A stretch of 64,000 nt of DNA from Quillaja saponaria (lineage: Eukaryota; Streptophyta; Magnoliopsida; Fabales; Quillajaceae): positions 754,134-818,133 of the forward strand of contig CM055618.1 of assembly GCA_029379385.1 (NCBI GenBank), given 5' to 3'. Below, piece after piece: positions 1-9,330 of this stretch. The position numbers and the translations under genes were made by a program. The notes beneath the pieces are model-generated. The model was not told the DNA's origin and ran no database searches. It saw only the letters and a list, made by a program, of their open reading frames with translations. Numbering within the stretch: position 1 is the stretch's first letter; the number at the start of each line of letters is the position of its first letter.

Positions 1-26
1 CAGATTAGATACATAGAACAAGTTCA

Positions 27-108
27 GCATTTGTGATGGTTATCAATAGGGTTGGAATTCAAATATCAAAGCATTTGTGATGGTTATCAATAGGGTTGGA
101 ATTCAAAT
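27..108. repeat. 38-bp direct repeat, two copies
   Basis: A 38-bp string beginning GCATTTGTGATGG occurs at 27-64 and again at 71-108, a period of 44 bp. The rest of 1-650 is very AT-rich, full of AAATTC/GAATTT-like words, and has no gene I can support. Confidence 0.85.
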
Positions 109-651
109 CACACAATTTGATATTTGAATTCGAATTTGATCTAATTTTTCAAATTTAAAGTCGATCTGAATATGAATTCAAATTAAATAAAAATATTCTT
201 GTATAGAATCAAATTCAAATAATATAATATTTGATTTGATATTCAATCAAATTATTTGATTAAGTAGTCAAGTAACTATTTGATTAAGTATTCGTTTAAC
301 TATTTGATATTTAATAAAAAATAATTACATATAATTATAAATTTTATATAATTATTTGTATTTATTTAAATTTAAAAAAAAATACATTACCTTTACTATT
401 TTTACTTTAGATTTGGATCCTCTATAATTTCTTAGGATATTCTACCCAATAGAATTCTTTGTTAGAAACAACTCTTTTAAAATATATTTTAATTAGAATT
501 ATGATTACAATTAAGGTTCGGGTTAGGGTGGTAAGGTAACTGTGGTACTTTTTGTTTTTTTATAATGATTAAATTTACTTAGTTTTATTTTATATATTTA
601 TATTTTTGAAGTTTAAACATAAATTTTTTAGATAAATATTATTTTTTGCAA

Positions 652-2151
652 TGAAAATTCAAATATTTGAGTTTGAATCAAATATTTGAATATTCGTCAA
701 ATTCAAATTTAAATATCATTTTAAATTTGAAGAGGTTTTGAATTTGAATTCATTATTTAAATTCAAATACAAATACAACTAATATAGTATTAGAAGCTAT
801 TTGATTCGAATTTCAGCCCTAGTTATCAATAGAGAAAAGCTTGTGATAGCTAACATGGGAGACTACAAATTTGTTGTGGCCAGAAATCATAACTACATAG
901 ATGAAATGGCTCAATCCATTTCCCAAGGCTGATCCTATAGGTTCATGTCAAATAGCTAAATATTTTCGAGCTACTTGAAATTATTTTGATCTTTTAAGTT
1001 CATGGCAAATTGATAAATATTTTGGAGCTACCTGAAATTATTACTTGTCATTTGCCATGTGGATGTGAGATTAGTTCTATATGTATTGGACAATAGAGTA
1101 GCAGATAATTGTGTATCGAAGATAATTTTTTTTCTAATGAATTAACGTTGTTATCATTAGAATAAAATAAATATTATTTAAATGTAACTATGACCAGGTT
1201 CAATGAACACTCTCAAAGAATTGAAGGCAATGATTGCCTTTTCGTAGAATGGTAGGATCTCCTTTTGGATTTTAGGAATTTTTCAAGAAATTAAGCAAAG
1301 AAACTAAGATCCTACAGAATTGAGAAGAGAAGAGCATTTAGAGAGAAAGGCAATTTCATTTAAGATATTCGATACCCCAAATCTAAGACAAACTACTACA
1401 AAAATATCTATTCTCTAGCTTACTACTCACTATCTAGACTAATTGGATAACAACAGGTGCATCTACAAGAACCTTCCTCCTGACTACAAAACGACACTGT
1501 GCTTAAAGGAACTCAAAATACAGCAATATAAAATAAATATACTAAAACCGAATTCCAACGACAGCATTTCAAAAATGGCATGCATCAATTTCACCCTACT
1601 TGAAAGAACAGCCTTGTCCTCAAGGCTGAAAATTCAAATATTTGAATTTGAAACAAATATTTTAATATTCGTCAAATTCAAATTTAAATATCATTTTAAA
1701 TTTGAAGAGGTTTTGAATTTGAATTCATTATTTAAATTCAAATACAAATACAACTAATATAGTATTAGAAGCTATTTGATTCGAATTTCAGCCCTAGTTA
1801 TCAATAAAGAAAAGCTTGTGATAGCTAACATGGGATACTACAAATTTGTTGTGGTCAGAAATCATAACTACATAGATGAAATGGCTCAATCCATTTCCCA
1901 AGGTTGATCCTATAGGTTCATGTCAAATAGCTAAATATTTTCGAGCTACTTGAAATTATTTTGATCTTATAAGTTCATGGCAAATTGATAAATATTTTGG
2001 AGCTACCTGAAATTATTACTTGTCATTTGCCATGTGGATGTGAGATTAATTCTATATGTATTGGACAATAGAGTATCAGATAATTGTGTATCGAAGATAA
2101 TTTTTTTTCTAATGAATTAACGTTGTTATCATTAGAATAAAATAAATATTA
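652..2151. repeat. 525-bp direct duplication separated by 450 bp
   Basis: Positions 652-1176 and 1627-2151 are near-identical direct copies of the same length (525 bp) at a spacing of 975 bp. Both begin TGAAAATTCAAATATTTGA and end in ATAAATATTA. They differ by a few substitutions. I see no primer-binding site after the first copy and no polypurine tract before the second, so a terminal-repeat element is not supported. A tandem duplication enclosing foreign sequence fits better. No coding potential is evident. Confidence 0.85.
1177..1626 (-). mobile_element. Possible Ty3/gypsy 3'-end remnant
   Basis: On the minus strand the right edge of this spacer (about 1595-1626) reads S-L-E-D-K-A, which resembles the LEDK-type ending found at the C-terminus of many plant gypsy polyproteins. 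The following roughly 400 bases look like LTR sequence, with CT-rich stretches and no ORF. The match is only a few residues long, so the assignment is weak. The plus-strand ORF at 1443-1757 has no recognisable domain. Confidence 0.3.
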
Positions 2152-3044
2152 ATCTTATTATTAACTTTTGATGTACAATTTATTTATACTAGAAGGAAAC
2201 ACAGCCACCCCTATGGCCCTTATATCGTTTCAAGATGCATAACCATTAATTTTCTCTTTTGCCTGTGTAGTTGGTAACTAATATATTCTTTTATATTTAT
2301 TCTCTCTTTTTTCTCTATATAATGATTTATTATAGGGAATCATCAGGGTGAAAACTATGGACTTTGATAAAGATAATGGAATTTTTACCAATAATTATAA
2401 ATAACAAGATTAATTTCAGATATTTGTTTGTTGAATTAATAACTGTTAATGATGATACATATTTTTTGTTGAATTGATTATAACCGGTGATAACTGGATG
2501 ATATATAATATATTATATTGATCGATTATGATTAGAATGCAACGAAGGCTTTTTAACCAAGTAAGAAAGTACCTTGAATATTATATATATATATATATAC
2601 TAAATAATCATTATCAAACTAGATCTTCCTTTTTATGATAATTAAGTACCATTCGACTTATTGTATGGATTAAGTGTCCCTTTCTATATATGTATATATA
2701 TACATATATATTCTAGTGGCCTGCACATACATTAGTGTGTGTTCTATATATCTTTTATCTTAATTTATTTTTTTAATTAATACAATTTGATAAAAAAATA
2801 TTTATATAGTAACATGGTCGGAGAGAGTAGGAGAGTGAGAGAGTGTGAACGATTTTTAGAGTGAGTAGATATGAGAGAGTAGGAGAGTGGGAGGGAGTAG
2901 AAAAGTGAAGAGATTACTTTAGTAGTTATTAATAAAAAAGTGAATTTATTTTTAAAATAATTTAAATATTTAAATATGTGTATATTATATAGTAGAAGAT
3001 CGACCTTCTGACTTGTATCATAGTATAGATTTTTTTTTTTTTCA
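2152..3044. other. AT-rich intergenic stretch, no gene seen
   Basis: No coding pattern. It holds (TA)n runs near 2583-2600 and 2690-2710 and a GA-rich stretch near 2815-2905 built from GAGAGTAGGAGAGTG-like words. Confidence 0.6.
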
Positions 3045-3402
3045 TATTAATAGTTTTAGGCAATAGTTTTTTCCTGTTGCTAAATGAATATTATTGCAAC
3101 ACTTTACTAATTTTGCCATAGATTTGTATAAAAACGTTGCCATAACTGAAAATAATCGTTGCCTTTTGATATAACGAAAACCATTGCCGAAGAGAATATA
3201 AGCAACGGTTTACTGAATGTTGCAATAAAAATTGAATAGCCGTTGTCATAGTTGTGAAAACCGTTGTTGATACTTTTAGGCAACGGAGCTTTATTCAATG
3301 GCTAATAAACGTTGCAAAACTATTGCCTCATTTTTTCCGCAACGCTTTTTTAAATGTGGCAACATTTTTGGACCATTGCTGGGAGTCACTTTTGGTGTAG
3401 TG
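3045..3402 (-). mobile_element. CACTA-type DNA transposon terminus (one end)
   Basis: The right edge reads, on the minus strand, CACTACACCAAAAGTGACTC, which is the classic terminal inverted repeat of plant CACTA (En/Spm) elements. Inward of it are repeated short words of the CAACGNTTT / TTGCCAT type in both orientations, the usual subterminal repeats. I could not find the matching left terminus, so this is a truncated element or one end of a miniature derivative. It lies directly upstream of the reductase-like exon at 3498 and replaces that gene's earlier exons in this window. The left boundary is approximate. Confidence 0.6.
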
Positions 3403-3497
3403 GACCAACAAGTTTTACTGAAAACCAAACTTAGGAATAATGAATCATGCTTCAGAATAGCTAGCTAGTTCAATTCAGCTTTATTTGTAACTGCAAG

Positions 3498-3641
3498 ATA
3501 TGTGTAGATGGCAAGCCTTTTGACCCAGTTCATCAGGTATCTAAGAAGAAGGCAGAAAGTTTGGGACATAAGTTTACTCCAATAGAGTTGAGTTTAAAGG
3601 ACACTGTTATTAGCTTGAAGGACAAGAACTTATTAACTTAA
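3498..3641 (+). pseudogene. Last exon of a cinnamoyl-CoA-reductase-like gene
   Basis: After an acceptor-like AG at 3496-3497 the frame encodes about 47 residues ending in TAA at 3639-3641. It contains VSKKKAESLG, HKFTPIELSLKDTV and SLKDKN. These match the C-terminal exon of plant cinnamoyl-CoA-reductase-like NADPH-dependent reductases (extended short-chain dehydrogenase family), where a Val-Ser-Lys-x-Lys-Ala segment and a final Leu-Lys-Asp/Glu-Thr helix follow the substrate domain. The exon is open, but no Rossmann-fold exon lies upstream within the window; a CACTA terminus sits at 3045-3402 instead. Without those exons there is no NADPH site or catalytic Tyr/Lys, so I treat it as a relic unless exons lie left of the window. 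Its family exon 5 equivalent is found at 37754. Confidence 0.7.
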
Positions 3642-4165
3642 TGGAGAAGAATTTCGGTTTGAGACTCAATAGTGCAGATTTGCAAGGCAGTCAAGTAATA
3701 TCCAGTGAATAATTTTGAGAATAAGGTTTTTAAGCATCGGTTGGTCTTAACGTGTCCACGCTCTAAAGGTCTGCTACGATAATAATTCTGATGGATCTGG
3801 TCCTTCCAAAGTGTAATTAATAGTGTGCAATCTAACCATTGAAGAGATAACTAAAGTTGTGTATTACCACAGATGGAATGTAAATCATGTCTCACTACCT
3901 ACATTTTAGTATGTCAAGCTGTTAACCCTTTTAATATTCGTCAGGAGATAGCTTTTTTATAGTAGTATACTATAAAGATATATAAGAGTAAATTGTCCAG
4001 GGTTTTTTTTTTTTCATTAAAACGTAGTAGAGAGTTACATGTTATTTCATAAAATTTCTTATTTCATTTTACTTTTCCAATTCATGTCCTAAAACATAGA
4101 TAGCAGATCAACACTTTAAACTCGGATTTCTCCAAAAACAAAAATTTCCAAATATGAATTACCTA
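3642..4165. other. Intergenic, likely 3' flank of both neighbours
   Basis: AT-rich, non-coding. The left part would be the 3' untranslated region of the reductase-like exon, and the right part the 3' region of the minus-strand cystatin gene. A T9 tract lies near 4005. Confidence 0.5.
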
Positions 4166-4521
4166 TTAATTAATAGGTTTAAAAGACACAAGCTTCTTTT
4201 CCCCAGAAAGCTTTTCCCACACAACTGTTTGGTACTGGATAGTTGCCATCTCATCAAAGGTCACTACAGCCACCACCAGCCGGTAGTTGGTTCCAGACAC
4301 CGTCTGCTTCTCACCCTTGACCACACTATCAAACTCGAAGCCTTGTCCGGATTTCTTGTTATGCTCAGTGATAGCAAACTTTGCAATCTCTATCACGTGT
4401 GGATCTTTAATGTTCTTAATAGGCTGCCAACTTCTGGCCTCAAGTTCTCTCCGGCCATGGGCAAAAAAAAGGCGGGAAGAAAGACAAGGCAAAGAAGAAA
4501 GAGGCAGAGATCAGTTCTCAT
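4166..4521 (-). pseudogene. Phytocystatin (cysteine protease inhibitor), frameshifted
   Basis: The minus frame 4492-4166 encodes a cystatin domain: WQPIKN, then the plant-specific helix IAKFAITEHNKK (LARFAVxEHN class), the protease-binding loop QTVSG (QxVxG), and the second hairpin VVWEK. Such proteins block papain-like proteases in defence, seed protein turnover and senescence. The only sensible ATG (minus, at 4521) starts a hydrophobic secretion signal (MRTDLCLFLLCLVFL...), but it is in a different frame from the inhibitor domain. The inhibitor frame has a stop just upstream and no ATG. The frames change around a T8 run near 4463-4470, so either the gene is broken or the run is miscounted. 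The conserved Gly-Gly before the PI motif is Arg-Ser here, which could weaken inhibition. No intron is apparent. Confidence 0.8.
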
Positions 4522-4690
4522 ATTTGCCTTGTAACTTCAAAAGTTTGGCTCTTGCTTGGAAGTGTGCTATGAAATGTGGGTTTGAGAAGAATGGTGGTGG
4601 GTGTGCTTGGAATTTACAGCTGCATTTGACACTGCCTACTAATCACGCAGTAGAAAAAAGGAAGGACAAAAGAAATTGAAATTGGTTAAC

Positions 4691-4916
4691 GAAGACAATT
4701 AAGGTGATATCCCATAATGAATAATATTCAAAATTTTCTTAATTAGAATTTGATTGCATTTATTGTTAAATAAAATCATATCACAACTTTCTCTAATGAA
4801 GACAATTAAGGGCGATATCCTACAATGAATAATATTCAAAATTTTGTTAATTAGAATTTGATTGCATTTATCGTTAATTAAAATCATTTCATATATACAT
4901 TCACAACTTTCTCTCT
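4691..4916. repeat. Tandem duplication of ~107 bp upstream of the cystatin
   Basis: The unit beginning GAAGACAATTAAGG at 4691 repeats at 4798. The second copy carries an extra ~13 bases (ATATATACATTC-like). The repeat sits about 170 bases 5' of the cystatin start on the minus strand, in its promoter region. Confidence 0.8.
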
Positions 4917-5869
4917 GATATAATTTTAATTCAATTGACTAAAATGAGAATCAAATCATATCATTGATTTTAATTGAATTAATTGACTACAACGAAAATC
5001 AAATCACATCATTGACCATTGTGTAGTAAATTTTCTCAATATATGAGTTGTGTGTCTCATTTTATGGAATGTGTGTGAATTTTTTTATGTAATATTGTTA
5101 GCTATTTGAATTTGGAGAACCCCGTTGTAATATTATAATCAATTGATTTAAATAATATCTCAGACAAAAGAAAAAAAAAAAAAAAAAACCCTCAAGTTAG
5201 GGATTAACATGAATTCCAAGTCTCTAAAATTAAAATTAGAGAAGCCTATGGATAAATTTTACTTTTCTTTTTGAATTACCTCTCATAACTTTATAAAAAT
5301 AGTACAATAAATCATATACTATAAAAAAAATTCATTCATAAAATCCTGAATTTTAGATTAAATCACTTTCAATCATTTTTTCTTTTAATTTGCAGTTGAA
5401 AATTTTAACTCTTATCATTTCCTTAATTTCTTTCATATTTTCTTCAAAAAAATAAGAACAAATTTATTTTCCTGAATAAGTTTGTGCATATATCATTTGT
5501 CCATTTTTTTTTTCTACAAGTATTTGAATATATCATTTAAATTTATCTAATTTTATATTTATAGCTGTCATATTATAAAGATAATATAAGGAATGTATTA
5601 AAATTAAAAAATGGTTAGTATAATGTACTACTATTTCCAAAAAAAAAAAAAAAAACTTTAAATAGAGATAATATTGGAAAATAAATATGTAAGACTCATT
5701 TAAAAATAATATTTATTGGTCACCTAAAAATATATTAAGATTTATTTGATTATTAAAAGAGAAAAGTAGGATATCTCTATAATTTTTCTTAAATAATCTC
5801 AAGTTATGATTTTCATAAATTTCATAACTAACCTTATAAGTTTTTATTTTTACATAGTTATTTATTATT
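4917..5869. other. AT-rich intergenic stretch, no gene seen
   Basis: Contains poly-A tracts near 5168-5187 and 5640-5655 and scattered AT words. No coding or RNA gene pattern is visible. Confidence 0.6.
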
Positions 5870-7370
5870 TTGCTTCAAATAAAGTACATTCTTTAAAAAA
5901 AAATTTCCTAATTATTCTCTATTTTAATATCATTAGGATTGTAAATATTTTAGGACTATTGATTTATTTTATTTTATTTTTTACTAATTCTTCTCAATAT
6001 TAATAAATCGATAATTTTTCAATAATTATGTGTCAATAGTAATTAAAATTAAATTTTTAATCTTCTTTATTTAGTAAGTACCCAATAATCATAATTTTGT
6101 TCTCAAATTTATGAATTAAATTTTTTAAAAATAACTATGAATTAAAATAAACCTTAGGAGTATAATTTTCGTTATTTATAATATTTTATTTTATTTTTTA
6201 ATTCGTCAAAAGTTATAATTTTTCAATATTCATATGTTAATAGTAATTAATATTGAATTTCTGAATGTTTTATTTTTTTTAATAATTTCCTGATAATTAT
6301 AATATTTTTTTAGTTATTCTCAAATTTATGAAATATTTTTTATTAAATACAATAAATTAAAAAATATATAGAGTATAGTTTTGATGATTATATATTATTG
6401 TTTGAACTTTTAGTGGAATAAATTTAATTTTTTTAAGTACCCTATGAGTTTTTACTATTACATAAATACTTTTTAGATGTTATTTTGCTTCAAATCATCA
6501 TCTTCTTTTTTCATAATTCTACATTTTAATATTAATATGATTGTAATTATTTTATAACTATTATTTTTTATAGTAATAAATCTATAAATTTTCAATAACT
6601 ATATATCAATAGTAATTAAAATTGAATTTCTCAATTTTTTTTAAGTTAATAAATTACTAATAATTATAAAGATAATATTATAATTTTTTTTAATGCTGTG
6701 AATGAAAAGAAATATAATTAATAGTGTAGTTTTATGATTCTAATATCGTTGTATCAATTTTTGTTTCATCATTAGTTTTTTTATTTTAAAAAATATATGT
6801 TTGTATTATGAAATAATTTTTTTATTAGATTTATCTATTTGTTGATGAATATATATGTATATATAAATATATACTAGCTTTCGTGGTATATGCATTGCGC
6901 GTGAACCATGTTTATAACATATACATATATGTTATAAATAATTGAAGTACAAGTCAATAAATTATAGTTAATAAAAATAATTCTCCATGTTATTGACGTT
7001 AAACAAAAAAAAATAAATGAAATTTTAATTCATATTATAATGATAATTTTTTAAAAATTTTAAATGAAAAAAGAAATGACATAACAACATTCTAATTATA
7101 AAAACTACACTCTTAAAATTTCTTTTAAATCATAAGATTTTTATAAATTTTAATTTATAAAATTATAATTATTTGTAACTTATTAAATAAAATTTTTGAG
7201 AAATTAAATTTTAATTACTATTTATATATAGTTATTGTTAAATTATAGATTTTATTAATATTGAAAAGAATTAGAACAAAAAAAAGCAATAGTCATAAAA
7301 CAATTACAATCCTATTAATATTAAAATAAAAAAGAATTAGGAAATGAGTAAAATAATTGGTAAATACATT
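5870..7370. repeat. Degenerate direct and inverted repeat cluster
   Basis: A block at about 5870-6110 (TTTTAATAT.ATTAGGATTGTAA ... CAATAGTAATTAAAATT) recurs as a diverged direct copy at about 6487-6640, partly at 6190-6270, and in inverted orientation at about 7170-7340. Between the arms, 6875-6910 carries an unusually GC-rich island, ACTAGCTTTCGTGG..GCATTGCGCGTG. It looks like an old fold-back or nested transposon remnant. I see no ORF of a known transposase. Confidence 0.5.
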
Positions 7371-8102
7371 AAAGAGAACATATTAATTTTCAATTCTTAA
7401 AAAGTAAAATAATAATATAAGAAATTCTAGAAAGATTAAAAAAATAATTTATTTCTGTTCCTTCTCTTTCTCAAAAGCCAAATCTCAAAAGCCAAACAAG
7501 CAAGCACAATAGGGGTTATTCTTTTTCAATTCCATATCAATATCTACAACAAATTATTATTTATTTCCCTGAAAAAATTAGAATGCGCAAGTCGGAAGAG
7601 AAAGAAAATATGACATTATGAAACTCATATGGGAGAGGGGCTTATTCATAAGTTTAAAATGTTATTTTTTTAAGATTTTGTGACCGGTACACTAAGCCAT
7701 ATTAAGATATAATAAATATAAATTTAAAATTTTTTAAAAATAGTAAATTCATTAGAATCAATGCAAAAAAATTACGACAATAAATGTGCCCTTTAAATTA
7801 AAAGTAGTAATTTATTAGAATAAATGCAAAAGAATTTTTGTATGTATAATGACAATAAACGTGCACTGTAAAATAAAATTCTTGAGAATTTTTTTCATCT
7901 AAAAAAAGCTTACAATGACTATTCATAAAAGAAATGACATTATAAAATAGTAACATTTTATTTTTAAATTTATATATATTTTCTTTGATTTTTTGAAATT
8001 TATTGTTTACATTATTAAATTATATGGGTTATTTTATTTTAAAATTATTAGTTTGAAAAAGAATATTAAACTGATGTGACCTTTTTATGTGTCACTTGTA
8101 TC
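7371..8102. other. AT-rich intergenic stretch, no gene seen
   Basis: No coding pattern. An imperfect local repeat (TAAATTCATTAGAATCAATGC / TAATTTATTAGAATAAATGC) lies at about 7744-7830. Confidence 0.5.
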
Positions 8103-9330
8103 AATATAATATTCTCTTAATAATTAAATTATACTATGTGAATTTTAAACTTTTAACTAAACAGTTTGTTACAAAATTATTGTTTTTAATTTTGAATATG
8201 CATATATCTTTTCTATTTTAAGTAAAAAAATATTTGAAATTTGACACCAATACTAATTGATGACTTGATTTAAATATAGATTTATTATAATTTTTTCATA
8301 ATTGATTAGCTCTAATATGCAATGAAAAAAATTAGTCTTTATAATAATGTTTGATACTCTCTTTTTTGAAATTAAGTCATTTTTGTTTATTCCACAACTT
8401 AATTATCTAAAATTGATATTAAAGAATATCAACTAATATAATATTTTCTTTTCTTTTATCTTTTTTAGTTATTTTTATTTTTATCATTACACACTATGAG
8501 TAAGTTGTAGAAAATTAAATATATTTTTTATACATTCATAAAGCTTGTTTCATGGTGAATAACATAAGAAAAATATTGAAAATAAAAAAATTTAGGAAAG
8601 AGAAAAACAATTATGTCATTGTTGTTATCCAATACATACTTTAAAATTTTTTGTAAAATAAACAAGTTAAGGTTAAAAAAAAAAAATTGTTGTTTGATGC
8701 TTATCAATAATGAATTGTTTTAAGAATTTTGAGAAATATCAGCAAAAGTACTGAAAAATGAAAATATATATATCAAAGAAACAGAGAAAAATATTATGAT
8801 ATGGAAAAAAATAAATATAAACAATACATTTTAGTCATCCAGCTGGAAAAATGTTTAGTTCTTTTTTAGTCCAGCTGAAAATGATATTGCTTGAAATGAT
8901 GTCGTTTAACTTTGTTTGAGCAAATGGTTGAAGGAGCACATGTTTGCACAACTCCAAAATATCATAACCTAGAATTGTAACGTTATGAACATTTGGCAAA
9001 ATAACACAAAGTTTGAGGTAGCGTGAAATTTTAGTTATAAAGATAATTAAATATATCCATGTGTACATTTAGGAGTGGTGGTACATAGCATGAGTATAAA
9101 AGAAATTAAATTGATAAATATAATTAATTAGAGTAAATAATCATTGAGTACATATATAAATGTACATATGTATAACAAGAACAAATATATAAACCACAAA
9201 TCTAATCAACTTGTTAACCATTGACTTTATTATTGTTATAACCAATATCGTAAAGTTGAATTTTAGTCACAATATGTTACTCTTATTTATAAAAACAACT
9301 AAATACACAAACACATTAAATAAATAAATA

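Noticed and set aside
1443..1757. 104-codon plus-strand ORF
   Set aside because: It runs across the spacer and into the 525-bp duplicated AT-rich repeat, has no domain, and its second half is simple AAATTC-type sequence.
652..2151. LTR retrotransposon with 525-bp LTRs
   Set aside because: No primer-binding site after the first copy and no polypurine tract before the second.
4154..4679. Two plus-strand ORFs opposite the cystatin
   Set aside because: They are antisense shadows of the cystatin frame and contain no recognisable domain.
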